Origin: Hippophae tibetana
Lineage: Eukaryota > Streptophyta > Magnoliopsida > Rosales > Elaeagnaceae
Direction: 5' to 3'
Length of the DNA: 64,000 nt
Assembly (NCBI GenBank): GCA_037013495.1
Contig: CM072807.1
Span: forward strand, 14,759,001 to 14,823,000
Within the stretch, counting starts at the first letter, position 1, and every line of letters starts with the position of its first letter. The notes beneath the pieces are model-generated. The model was not told where the DNA came from and made no database searches. It saw nothing but the letters and a program-made list of their open reading frames with translations. The position numbers were made by a program, and so were the translations under genes. Below, in pieces: positions 11,413 to 22,560 of the stretch.

Positions 11413-12219
11413 GTGTTTTCCTTCATGAATATACATGAGGTGGATGTCAACCTAAATCAAAGATTAAGCTCAGTCTTGTTGAATGAGTTTAATTACTTGC
11501 CTTGGTCAAGTGTAGTGTCCCTACCTCTAGGTGGAAGGTCCAAGTTAGGGTTCATAAATGGAAGCATCAAAGTACCTGATGTTTCCTCACCAACCTATGA
11601 ATCCTGGCTTAGCAAGGATCAACTGGTTATGTTATGGCTCCTAAATTCCATAGAACGTAAATTAGCTGAAACATTCAGTTACTCTGAATCCGCATACCAA
11701 CTATGGGAAACGATCAAGGAAATGTATGGCAGTCAAAACAATGTTGCACGAGTTTTTCAATTAAAGAAGGACATCTTAGATTTGCAACAAGATGGCAAGC
11801 CTTTTGTACAACTCTTAGGAAGCATGTGGAATGAGTTGGAAATATATCGTCCACATACAACCAATGTAGCTCTGCTACGATAGATAGTAGAAGAAGATAA
11901 GATATTTTAACTTCTATCCAATCTCGATTTAACATATGAAGCTATACGATTCCACATACTCATGAATACTGAACTTCCTTCCTTCACCAATGTATATGCG
12001 ACAATTCAACGTGAAGAAGTAAGGAGGAAAGTCATGAACAAGGGTACAATGGCTAGTGTACCTGAGGAAAGAGCCTATCTAACCAACGAAAGGAAGTACA
12101 AAGGGAAGCATCCAAACTTGAAGTGTCAACACTACAACTATACGGGCCATGTTAAGGACACATGCTGGATTTTACATCCAGAATTAAAGCCTGATTTTAT
12201 AAAGAACAAGGGTTTATAA
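11413..12219 (+). pseudogene. Copia-2 gag, disabled
   Basis: Begins with a DUF4219/UBN2-like Copia gag (NYLPWSSVV; WLLNSIERKLAETF; ESAYQLWETIKEMYG). An in-frame stop TAG (11881-11883) follows SVALLR-type sequence, and a second block resumes at about 11962 with FTNVYATIQREEVRRKVM. The C-terminal zinc knuckle at about 12120-12165 reads CQHYNYTGHVKDTC: the second Cys of CX2CX4HX4C is Tyr. Gag normally packages the RNA, so loss of a knuckle ligand and the stop both indicate a dead copy. Confidence 0.8.
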
Positions 12220-12465
12220 AAAGTGAATTGTACTACACACCGTGCAAATCATGCTTTTTCCTCTACCTCTAATGGGTCTAATCCATTCAAGAACTTCACA
12301 GCGAATTTAGTTGAACTCATGAATGCGTTTATGTTGTATCTTCAAAGCAAGACAGAAGGAGTTAGAATTGACTGTGTGGATAGCAGAGAATAAGGAAACT
12401 CGACAGCATTGTTAGGCAATTTTGTGGGTTTCTTGGCAGATACAAAACTCACACCACAATAAGAC

Positions 12466-13817
12466 ATGCAAGGTATCATAAAAGCCTTTAAAACTGTTCT
12501 TAAAATAAATATGTTGCATGATTTTTGGGTTGTAGATTCAAATGCCACAGATCATATGACCAACTATGTTTCAATTGCAAATGGTGAGAATGTAAAGGTT
12601 TTAGGAAAGGAAAATATAAAATTAATGTCAAATGAAATCGAGTCAACGGTTTTATATGTACCTTCATTTCCCTTCAAACTTCTGTCTATAGGAAAAATCA
12701 CAAATACCTTGAATTGTTGAGCCATTTTTTATCCTCACAATGTCATTTTTCAAGATTGTGCCACCAAAAATATGATTGGTGAAGGGTTTTACTTAGATGG
12801 TCTCTATTACATATCCAAAAGCAACCCCAAAAGGGTTTCAAGACAAGTTTAATTCCATCCAAGATAATCAATTGTGGCATCAACGTTTAGCTCACCCTTC
12901 TTCACCAATTTTCTCAACTTTATTTCCAAACTTAGGAAATGATGCAATTGCATTTGAAACTTGCCACTTGTCTAAGGCCATTAGATTTCCTTTTAATTCT
13001 TCCTTGTCTAGGGCTAGTAAGTGTTTTGAACTAGTTCATTCAGATGTATGGGGACCAACTAATGAATCTTTTGATGGTTATAAGTATTTTGTGATTTTTG
13101 TTGATGATTTCTCTACAGTCACATGTTTGTATCTTTTAAAGTCTAAGAATGAAGTTATTGAAGTATTTAAGGACTTGCATAACCTTGTTAAAAATCACTT
13201 TTCCTCTAAAATTCAAACTTTAAGGTCTGACAATGGCACTGAATACATGTCCCATATCATGAAAAAAATATTTAAGCATTCATGGCATTATGCATCAAAG
13301 AAGTTATGTTGGAACACCTAAACAAAATGGTGTAGTTGAACTTAAAAACCGGGACTTACTTGAAAAAACTAGAGCATTAATGCTATAAATGAATGTACCA
13401 AAGAGATTCTGGTCCCAAGGGGTTATGGCAGCTGCTTACATCATTAATAGAATACCTAGTCGAGTCTTGGATTTCAAGTCTTCCTTAGAGATCATGAAAG
13501 GAAGGAAAATTAACCTCTTACACCTTAGAGTCTTTAGCTGCATTTGTTTTGTACATATTCAATCTCATCATCGAGATAAATTGGATCCTAGAGCTATTAA
13601 ATGTATTTTTCTTGGTTATTCATCTACACAAAAGGGATATAAGTGTTATGATCCCCAACTTAGGAGATTAATTGTGTCTAAAGATGTTCGATTTTATGAA
13701 ACTAACCTTTTTTTCAGCAAGTCACATGAAATCACAAGTCGAGGGGATGACATCTTGGATGTGTTTCCATTGCCAAGAATTGAACTTGAGACCCCTGACA
13801 TCTTATTTGCCAAGTAA
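12466..13817 (+). pseudogene. Copia-2 protease-integrase, disabled and truncated
   Basis: The protease segment WVVDSNATDHMTN lies at about 12525-12560, with the catalytic DSG changed to DSN (AAT at 12541-12543). GAG-pre-integrase LWHQRLAHPSSP is near 12870. Integrase has HSDVWGP near 13040 and LRSDNGTEY near 13225; the third acidic residue follows a frameshift near 13290 (PKQNGVVELKNRD). A stop lies just before MNVPKRFWSQG at 13389. The frame runs through IFLGYSSTQKGYK and ends where LINE sequence resumes. No reverse transcriptase is present. Confidence 0.85.
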
Positions 13818-14351
13818 ATTTGGTTCCTTAATACCCCAAATCTATTAAGTTGTTATTACTAACAAAATCATTAAAATCAGCCAATAAAGCTAAGGAGCTC
13901 ACATTACCTCCTTCCTTCTTGTGATTCTCCAAAATGTCATTGAAGTCATCAAGAACTATGACGAGTTGGTGCTCCTAAATAACAAGACTTAGAGCCTCCT
14001 ACTACTACTTCTAACCATGTCATTCATTGAAGCATAAACAACATCAACACCCCAAGAAACTTTCTGATCAAGAGGGGTAATAAGAGCCTCGATGAAATAA
14101 CGAGCATGTCTTATAATTTCTACCTTCAACTTTTTTTTCCAAAGTAAGAAAATTCTCCCACTCTTACTAATAGGATTAAAAACAAAGAAATTATTAAAAG
14201 GAATCTTCTTAGTTACCTCACCAATAGTGATTTCTTGATTTATTGTTTCCAAAAGTATTAACAATTTAAGGGAATGAAAGTGACCAACTTCCTTAGAATT
14301 TGGGATTACCATGGCATTAACCACACCTTGACAATTCCAATAAGCTATCAT
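13811..14351 (-). pseudogene. LINE-1 ORF2 N-terminal endonuclease relic
   Basis: On the minus strand the start at 14351 gives MIAYWNCQGVVNAM, the N-terminus of an APE-type endonuclease with the metal-binding Asn. It is followed by LETINQEITIGEVTKKI (catalytic Glu) and GRIFLLWKKKLKVEI. Past stops at 13987-13992, the frame LDDFNDILENHKKEGG (the DFN motif), NLIDLGY and KFTW are recognisable down to 13811. This joins, after removal of Copia-2, to the RT relic at 7740-10640. The element makes single-strand nicks for target-primed reverse transcription when intact; here stops and nested insertions rule that out. Confidence 0.85.
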
Positions 14352-14612
14352 CCTCTTCCATAACCTCCAAGAAAGCTCTACAAACTCAATAAATCATAAT
14401 GGTAACAACTAAGAATAGGATTTCAAAGATCAATCTCATTCAAGCATCTAAACAAACATATAGAGAAGGAAATAACACCTTTAAAAGCTTAAATCTTTGA
14501 TTAAAAAACTCCATCAACCTCAAAAATTGAAGAAAAATAAGCCCTAGAAGAATCTAGGTAACAAAAGACACTACAAAGTGACAATTTTGAATTATTTTGT
14601 TAAAGAAAAATA
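14352..14612 (-). other. LINE 5' flank up to Copia-3 insertion
   Basis: About 260 bases upstream (minus-strand sense) of the LINE ORF2 start. Probably LINE leader or ORF1-ORF2 spacer, but no motif proves it. The five bases before the Copia-3 LTR are AAATA, compared with AAATG after the other LTR, a near-match target duplication. Confidence 0.4.
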
Positions 14613-15102
14613 TGTTGGATCATAAACTCGATTTATTATTATTATTACTTTTAGATTATCTTAGACTTTTGTTTGTTGTATCAATAAATACTAGTAGTTG
14701 TAGAAGATGATTTAGTAAGAGTTAGACTAATAAATGCAAGTATGTATGGTTAGTATTTTGTAGGTGTGAGACTAATTAATGTAAGTAGTTGGAGAAGTAA
14801 GAGTGAGACTAATAAATGTAAGTAGGTATGGTTAGTATTTTGTAAGTGTGAGACTAATTAATGTAACTAATTAGAGAAGTAATTTAATGAGTGGTTGTGA
14901 GGTGTAGAGAAGTATTTTTCGTAGCCTATAAATAGAACTTCTCTAGGACCATTTGTCATCAAAAAATATTAAGAGCTTCTAAGAGAGTGAAGAAAAAAAA
15001 ACCTAAATAAGAATGAGTTATAGTATCTTATATCTTGAGAGAGTACTCTTGTAATATTTCTTTGAGTTTGAATAAATTCTTTGTGTGAGTGTTTTATTGC
15101 CA
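14613..15102 (+). repeat. 5' LTR of Copia-3
   Basis: TGTTGGATCA at the left and TTTATTGCCA at the right. It contains internal near-repeats of the block GTGAGACTAATTAATGTAA/GTAGGTATGGTTAGTATTTT (about 14720-14870) and a TATAAATAGAAC box at about 14929. It aligns along its whole length with 21381-21872. Confidence 0.9.
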
Positions 15103-15107
15103 AAAAG

Positions 15108-15119
15108 TGGTATCGGAGC
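15108..15119 (+). other. Primer-binding site of Copia-3
   Basis: TGGTATCGGAGC, matching the tRNA-Met-type primer site TGGTATCAGAGC at 11 of 12 positions, five bases after the LTR end. Confidence 0.85.
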
Positions 15120-15599
15120 TGTAGTTGGAAATATACACTACTATATATCAAATCGAAGCTCTCGACGAGATGAATCTGAAGCCACCAGAATCATCTCAAT
15201 CGGAGTACAGACGCGCCACCACGTGCCATCAGAAAGTGCTTTTAGAAAGTGAGTCAACTCACTGAGTTAGAATCGAGTCCAAATGATTGACCAAGCCCGT
15301 TGATTGAGCCGCTGACCAAGCAATTGAACCTTGACCGAGCAGGGGAGTCGTTGACTAGTAAGTTTGACCGTTGACCAAAGAGGGTTGACTTTCACCATTG
15401 ACCAAAAAATTCTTGGACTTCCTCCTAAAGTTTTTCGGTGTTCTGAATTCATCCGTATGATCAGATTTTGTAAATTCTTACTATATTGAGAATTGTGGAA
15501 AATGGAGGTTTTTTGTTGTTTCAAGTCTCAATACTCAATAACATCAATTACGATAATTGAAGTATCAAAATGAAAGCACTTTTAGGTGCGTAAAATGTA

Positions 15600-16340
15600 T
15601 GAGAAGTTATGGAGAAGGGATTTAGTATGCCCGTAGACCTCTAACTCAACCACAAAAGGATTCTTTGAAGGACTCGAGAAAGAGAGAAAAGAAAGCTCTC
15701 TACCTCATCTATTAAGCCTTGAATGATGACGAGTTTAAGAAGGTCTCAAGTGAAATCTCGTCCAATGCAACATTTGATAACCTTCAAACTTCTTTCAAAG
15801 GAGTCTAGAAAGTGAAGAAAGTTCATCTCCAAACACTAAAAGGTGAATTCGAATCTTTACATATGATAGATTTCGAGTCTATCTTTGATTATTTCTCAAG
15901 AGTCACAGTCATTTCTAATTAATTGAAAAGAAACAATGAGATGTTGGAAGATGTGTGAATAATTGAAAAGATACTCCATTCTTTGGATCCCAAATTTGAG
16001 CATATCATCGTAACAACTAAACAAACTAAAGATTTGGAAGTAATGATGATTGAGCAACTTCAAGTATCATTGCAAGCTTACGAAGAAAAGCATAAGAAAA
16101 CGCAAGGCTATGATAGAAATCAACATGATCATGGTAGAAACCGAGGCCGAGGATGAGGAAGAGGCCGCGGTCGTGGAAGTGGTTGGAAATACAACAACAA
16201 TTCCAACGCCAGTTACGAGAAAAGAGAAAGCTTATCAAGAGGATGTGGGAAAGGCAATTCAAACTAGAGGTATGATAAATCTCAAGTTCAATTTATAATT
16301 GTCAAAAGTTTGGGCATTATGTTTCAAAATGTAGAGCTTC
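15600..16340 (+). pseudogene. Copia-3 gag relic
   Basis: Heavily frameshifted. The recognisable end is a basic Arg/Gly-rich tract (about 16135-16200) followed by NCQKFGHYVSKC at about 16300-16332, the remains of a CX2CX4HX4C knuckle whose first half reads IYNC rather than CxxC. Upstream sequence (about 15840-16030) fits the Copia gag helical region but with several stops. Confidence 0.65.
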
Positions 16341-18287
16341 CAACAATAAGATCGAGGAGAAGACCAACTATACAAAAGCTAAGACAATGGAGAAAGAAAC
16401 GTTGTTCTTAGCATACCAAGACACTAACGGAGGACATGAGAACACTTGACACCTAGACACCGGTGCAAGTAACCAAATGTGTGATATAAGAAGCATATTT
16501 GTAGAACTCAATGAATCAATAAATGGCCATGTCTCTTTTGGAGATAATTCAAAAATATCGGTGAAAGGAAAAGGTAACATTCTTATTTGGGCAAAAGATG
16601 GTAGTCGTTAGATAATTTCAAATGTCTACTATGTGCCCAATATGAAAAGAAATATTTTAAGTTTAGGTGAACTCTTAGAAAAAGGCTATGATATTCACAT
16701 GATAAATTATAGTCCTTTTATAAGGGATGACCAAGGAAATCTAATTTATAAGGTGAAAATGTCAAAGAATAGAATGCTTACTTTGAATATTCAAAATGAT
16801 GTTGCAAAGTGTTTAAAGGATTGTTACAAAGATACATCCTAGCTATGGCATCTTTGGTTTAGGCATCTCAACTTTAAAGGAATAGAGTTATTATCTAAAT
16901 AGGAGAGGGTGAAAGGATTACCCCACATCAATCATCCAGACCAACTGTGTGAAGGTTGTTTACTCGAGAAGTTGTTCAAAAAGAGTTTTCCGAAGGAGTC
17001 TAACACAAGAGCTCAAAATCCACTTGAAATCATTCATACTGATGTGTGTGGACCCATCAGGCTAAGTTCTCTTGATAAAAATAATTATTTTCTTCTCTAT
17101 ATTGATGATTTTTCAAGAAAAACTTGGGTTTGTTTCTTGAAATAGAAATCCGAAGCTTTGAAGTATTCAAAAAGTTCAAAGCCACTGTGGAAAAAGAAAC
17201 TGGTCGTGCGATCAAGGCAATGCGATTAGATCGAGGAGGAGAATTTACTTCCAAGGATTTCCAAGATTTCTACGCATCAAATGGAATCAGATGCCCACTA
17301 AGCATGCAACGATCCCCCCAACATAATGGTTTTGTAGAAAGAAAGTACAAAACCATTCTTGATATGGCATGAATCATGATTAAAAGTAAGAGAATACCTA
17401 AGGAGTTTTGGGCAAAAGTAGTAGCTTGCGCAGTTTACCTATCAAACCGATCTCCAACAAGAAGTGTGTTTGGGAAGACACCACAAAAAGCATGGAGTGG
17501 AAGAAAGCCAAGAATATCTCATCTCAAAGTCTTTGGAAGTATGGTTCATGTACATATACCGAACAAGAGAAGAACGAAGCTAGATGATAAAAGTGAGAGT
17601 TTAATCTTTATCAGCTATGACTCAAGCTCAAAGGGATACAATCTGTATAATCTGGACAATAAAAAGATTGTAACTAGCCGAGATGTGATATTCTTTGAAG
17701 ATGGAGAATGGGATTTTGGCTCACATATAGATGATTTCAATTTCTTTCCACACTTTGAAGAAGTCCATACAGAGTAACCTAGAGAAATTTAACAAGAGCC
17801 AATTACTTCACCTATTTCGCCAATGTCAACCACTTATGGAGATCCGTCACCTTCATCGTCTTCGAGTGGAAGTGAAAGATCCATGACACGTATACAAAAT
17901 CTCTAAGATCTCTATGAGGTAACAAAATAACAAGATAATCATACCTTATTCTATCTCTTTGTTGATTGTGAACTAGTGAGCTTTAAAGAAGCTGCACAAG
18001 AGAAGAAGTGGATAGATGCGATGGACGAAGAAATCAATGCAATTAAGAAGAATGACACATGGGAACCCATTTCACTTCCCAAAGAGGACAAGGCAATAGG
18101 TGTCAAATGGGTGTACAAGATAAAGAGAAATGTAAAGGGAGAAATTGAAAGGCACAAGGCAAGACTAGTAGCAAAAGGTTATAGTCAAAGAGTTGGAATT
18201 GACTATGATGAGGTATTCGCTCTTGTTTCCTCATTGAAAACTATTAGACTACTCATTTCTATGGCAGCCCAAAACAAGTGGAGGATA

Positions 18288-20247
18288 CACTACTACAAAA
18301 TGTGGCATTTAAGTCAATATGTAAAGTCATTTTTTGGATAAAACCGACATATAATTAATTTAAAGTTGGTTCGGTGAAAAACTGACGCTACACGTAAAAT
18401 GTAGTATCGGTTCTATGTGTCAACCGACGCTATCCACGTAATTAATTTTTTTTTTGTCAATTATTATTTTATTTGAACTGTTTAAAATTGAATTTGGATA
18501 TATATAGTATAATTTTTTCTTCTTTCATTTAGTCAATTGGTTTTTAAAAATATATAATTTATAGAATTTTGTGTATTTGTTTGGATACGTACTTAATTTT
18601 ATGTACATGTTTTTCATACGTAGTTATCGAATTTGGATAGCATAAAAAACACAATACATAAAAATTTATGAGCGAAAATATAAAAGTTCTATAGTTAATT
18701 AAATTTTAAAAAATAATTTACCAAAAAAATAAAAATAAAAATAATTCTTTAATTTCAATTTTAAAAAACTATTAAAATAAAAAAATGCATGTTGATACAT
18801 ACTTAATTTTATGTATATGTTTTTTCATACAGAGTTATCGAATTTGGATGGCATGAAAAACATAATATACAGAAAGGTTTTCAAAAAATATAAAAAGTCT
18901 CTAGTTAATTAAGTTCTTAAAAAATAATTGACCAAAAAAATAAAAAACAATTGTATTGTTTAATTTCAATTTTAAAAAGTGTTAAAATAAAAAAATGCAT
19001 ATGGATAAGTACTTAATTTTATATACATGCATTCCTTACGTAATTATCGAATTTGGATAGCATGAAAAACACAATACAAAAAAAATTTCAAAAAAATATA
19101 AAAAGTCTATAGTTGATTAAAATCTTAAAAATTAATTGACCAAAAAATAAAAAAAAAATTGTATTGTTTAATTAATTTCAATTTTAAAAATTACTAAAAT
19201 AAAAAAATTTACGTAGATAGCGTCGGTTGACGTGTTGAACCGACGCTACACATATGGATATCGTCGGTTGTACGTTTCAATACGTTTATGGACATCAAAA
19301 CTCAACCAAGCCAAGTAACAAATCAGAGTTACACTTGACTTCATATATAAAGCTCATTATAGTATTAAAAATACCAGCTTTATTCCATATAGCTTCATAT
19401 TTATAAACAAAATATTAATAAAGTGCTAATATGATTTCGAAGGGATAAGGTTATTATTATATCACTTGGGTGTTGATGTGGTAATCTATTTTAATAATCT
19501 TTTAACATATGTAAGTTATTTTTGTGAATTCATGATATTACATTCTTATTTTGAATTTAATTATGTATATTTCTTTGGTTGGAACAAATGAGGCTATGAT
19601 ATGCATATTTTTAATGATTTACAAGAAGAATGGACAGAACACTTTGTTTAAATTATAACATCGGGAGAAGAATATGATCTTCAATAACATAGGACAACAC
19701 CATGGTAATATTTATAATGATTTAATTTCTCCATTCATAAGTCTCTGAAGTTTAGACTGTTTGTATGATGGATGTTTATGTGCTCATGTATGTAGGGGAA
19801 TGAATTGTTATATGGACCAACTATTTTTTATTGCCCAGTTTCCTTGTCACTATGGTGGTGATTCTAAGCTAATCAAGCTTACTCTCCTTAAAATAAAGTG
19901 GGAATATCACAAAATCCATGACACTTTGACGATATTATTTTATTTGTAATTTAAGTTAACTATATATATATATATTGTATATACATTATTTTGTTTGTAA
20001 TAAATTTAATTATCAAGTAATTAATTATATTTAAATTTTCAATTATTTGTATTATTATTTACACTTTGTTAAACAAATTTTGGTTTTTTTATGCTATATG
20101 TGATCAAATACAGGTTATTAGTATAGTAAAAAATGAGTATAAATATGTAAAAAAAAATCAATATATATTTTAAAGTCAGTTCAACACGTGAACCCACTTT
20201 AAATTTTAAGTGTTGAACCGACTTTAATGGCCCATTTTGTAGTAGTG
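18288..20247. mobile_element. Non-autonomous CACTA element (CACTA-1)
   Basis: Ends are CACTACTACAAAATG and CATTTTGTAGTAGTG, perfect 15-bp inverted repeats with the diagnostic CACTA start. A 3-bp target duplication ATA flanks it (18285-18287 and 20248-20250), as known for CACTA (CMC/EnSpm). Subterminal copies of AACCGACGCTA and CGTCGGTT occur at both sides (about 18365-18435, 19215-19275), with diverged versions near 20190-20225, as transposase-binding repeats do. The 1960-bp body has no transposase. Removing the element plus one ATA restores the Copia-3 RT frame, so the boundaries are certain. Confidence 0.95.
18584..19200. repeat. Three ~210-bp direct repeats inside CACTA-1
   Basis: The block beginning TACTTAATTTTATGTACATG and containing TTATCGAATTTGGATAGCAT, AAAACACAATACA and TCTATAGTTAATTAA recurs with starts near 18588, 18799 and 19008. 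Copies are diverged but clearly homologous. This accounts for nearly a third of the element. Confidence 0.85.
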
Positions 20248-21372
20248 ATACATCAAATGGATGTGATGTCTACCTTCCTAAATGGAGTCCTCAAAGAAGA
20301 AGTCTACATACACCAACCATTAGGCTATGAAGTCAAAGGGCATGAAGACAAGGTGTTAAAGTTGAAGAGAGCTCTTTATGGGTTGAAGCAAGCACCAAGA
20401 GTATGGAATACTCGCATCGACAAGTACTTTCTCAAAAACAACTTCACCGAATTCCCTTATGAACATGTTCTCTATGTCAAAGTTAAAGATGGAAATATTC
20501 TGATTGTGTGCATGTACATGGATAATCTCATCTTCATCGGAAGTGACCTAAGCATGTTTGAAGAATTCAAGAGAGTGATGACCTACATCGGACTGATGGC
20601 ATACTACCTCGGTATTGAAGTCAAGCAAGAAAAATAAGGTATTTTCATCTCCCAACAAAGCTATAAAAAGGATATACTTAAGAAGTTCAAGATGGATGAT
20701 TGCAAGCCACTAAACACTCCATTGGAATGTAGATTCAAGCTATCCAAGCATAATGAAGTAGAAAATATAGATATGACTTTCTTCAAGAGTTTAGTTGGAA
20801 GCTTACATTATTTGACATGAACAAGACTACTAAGAGAATCCTACGCTACATCAAAGGTATAATTGATTTTGGTTTGTTATACTCATTTTCTAATAATTGC
20901 AAACTTATTAGATATAGCAATAGTGATTATGGTGGATATATAGCCAATTGAAAGAGCACCACAATGTTCGTGTTCTTCATAGGAGATACTATTTTTACGT
21001 GGATGTAAAAGAAACAACCAATTGTCACCTTGTCCAGTTGTGAAGCTGAGTACATAGCTAAAACCTCATATGTTTGTCATATTGTTTGGTTGAGAAACTT
21101 ATTGAAGGAGAAAAACATGGCACAAAAAGATCCAATGAAGATATGTGTTGATAATAAGTCAGCAATTGCTTTGGCAAAGAATCTAGTCTTCCATGATCGA
21201 AAAAACACATTGATACTCGCTACCACTATATAAGGGAGTGCATCGCTAGAAAGGATGTATAAGTCGAGTATATCCAGTCACATGATCAAGTTTCTGAATT
21301 TTTTACCAAGCCACTAACAAGCAAAGACTTCATAAGATTAAGGAACTTACTAGGGATCACAAGATCAAGTAT

Positions 21373-21380
21373 AAGTGGGG
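21373..21380 (+). other. Polypurine tract of Copia-3
   Basis: AAGTGGGG immediately before the 3' LTR's TGTTGGATCA; the site that primes plus-strand synthesis. Confidence 0.85.
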
Positions 21381-21872
21381 TGTTGGATCATAAACTTGAT
21401 TTATTATTATTATTACTTTTAGATTATCTTAGATTTTATTTGTTGTATGAATAAATTCTAGTAGTTGTAGAAGATGATTTAGTGAGAGTGAGACTAATAA
21501 ATGCAAGTAGGTATGGTTAGTATTTTGTAAGTGTGAGACTAATTAATGTAAGTAGTTGGAGAAGTAAGAGTGAGACTAATAAATGCAAGTAGGTATGGTT
21601 AGTATTTTGTAGGCGTGAGACTAATTAATGTAAGTAGTTAGAGATGTAATTTAATGAGTGGTTGTGAGGTGTAGAGAAGTTTTTTTGGAAGCCTATAAAT
21701 AGAACTTCTCTAGGACCATTTGTCATTAAGAAAAATTAAGAGCTTCTAAGAGAGTGAAGACGCAAAGCCTAAATAAGAGTGAGTTGTAGTATCTTGTATC
21801 TTGAGAGAGTGCTCTTGTAATATTTCTTTGAGCTTGAATAAAAATTGTTTGTATGAGTGTCTTATTCCATCA
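21381..21872 (+). repeat. 3' LTR of Copia-3
   Basis: Full-length counterpart of the LTR at 14613-15102, ending ATTCCATCA. Differences from its partner are scattered substitutions and a few small indels. TATA-like TATAAATAGAAC at about 21694. Confidence 0.9.
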
Positions 21873-22149
21873 AAATGACCTTAACATGGAAAAACATTTG
21901 AGACTAGGAATGATCCAAAAAGAAGGAACCCATAACAAATTTGACAAGACAACAAATATGATAAAATCATTAAATATACAAGAGGAAAAACAAACCTAGT
22001 ACCATAATAGATCCACATCACAATAGTGTTGGCTCATTGAAGTAGCGTGAGGAACTATGGGTGGAGGCAAGGTTCGTAGTTGATGGCACTAAAGAAGCTT
22101 GCAATGGTGGTGGAAGAACCAGATCCTTAACAAACCAATTACTAAGAAG
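21873..22149. other. Flank of Copia-3, possibly LINE 5' region
   Basis: If Copia-3 inserted in the LINE leader, this is the rest of that leader on the minus strand. No motif supports or excludes that. No gene seen. Confidence 0.35.
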
Positions 22150-22560
22150 TTGACGTAGTCTACGTAGTTTAGTTAGGAAATAAATATAAAATTATGAAGC
22201 GAAGTATTATTTGTAACTATATTTATTCATTGATATAATAACATTAATTGTTAATGCAATTAATTTATAATTATGATGGTGAAAGAGAGAAAAAGAGAGA
22301 GATGAAACATGATGAAGAAAAGGCATTATTCATAAGGAGAATATTGTAAACAAACAATAAATAGAGCACACACAATGTGCATTTTGTTTTTAGCTATGCC
22401 TATATGGCATAAACATTTTCTTAACAACACTAACCACTCATAACATATAGGCATATGATCTAACATCCCCAATAATTTTAAGACATATTAGAATATTTGT
22501 AGGATCTTGAGTATATTTGTAGGATCTTGAGTTGAGAATATTTATGGGCATCAACTTGGT
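22150..22560 (-). repeat. Probable LTR of a Gypsy relic
   Basis: On the minus strand it follows directly on the pol end CAAGAGAAGGGG-type sequence of the neighbouring Gypsy relic. It contains GTTAAGAAAATGTTTATGCC and a pyrimidine-rich tract (TCTCTCTTTTTCTCTCTTTC, about 22278-22300), typical of chromovirus-type LTRs. A 23-bp direct repeat (TTGTAGGATCTTGAGTATAT) occurs at 22496-22540. Ends are not resolved. Confidence 0.45.

Larger units (their letters stand above)
10679..13810 (+). mobile_element. Copia retrotransposon (Copia-2), 3'-truncated, inside the LINE
   Basis: 5' LTR with CA end at 11300, tRNA-Met-type primer-binding site directly after it, then gag, protease and integrase. Sequence stops near 13810 before reverse transcriptase, and no 3' LTR is found. 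Both flanks are the same minus-strand LINE (RT part left, endonuclease part right), so Copia-2 landed in the LINE and later lost its 3' half together with some LINE sequence. The left border is approximate: TGAATATTAG near 10679 is a candidate LTR start, just after recognisable LINE sequence. Confidence 0.8.
16384..21360 (+). pseudogene. Copia-3 pol, disabled and split by a CACTA insertion
   Basis: The protease DTGASNQM is near 16455, next to a stop. GAG-pre-integrase follows, then integrase with HTDVCGP (about 17035), RLDRGGEFTS (about 17225) and HNGFVERK (about 17320), all three acidic residues present. A linker ends with IFFEDGEWDF. RT begins KKWIDAMDEEINAIKKN (about 18005) and is interrupted after KWRI at 18287, resuming at 20248 with HQMDVMSTFLNG. 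The catalytic YVDD motif reads YMDN at 20515-20526, losing the second Asp. RNase H remains include CEAEYIAKTSY (about 21040) and DNKSAIALAKN. Stops lie at about 16447, 16609, 17143, 17371, 17776 and 20635. Without the insertion the codons on either side join in frame. Confidence 0.9.
14613..21872 (+). mobile_element. Copia retrotransposon (Copia-3) with both LTRs
   Basis: Two direct LTRs of about 490 bp (14613-15102 and 21381-21872), both starting TGTTGGATCATAAAC, bracket a primer-binding site, gag, protease, integrase, RT and RNase H in the Copia order, and a polypurine tract. Flanking bases AAATA/AAATG form an imperfect 5-bp target duplication. A CACTA element of 1960 bp is inserted in the RT. 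By eye the LTRs differ at only a few percent of positions, so insertion was fairly recent relative to the LINE beside it. Confidence 0.92.
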
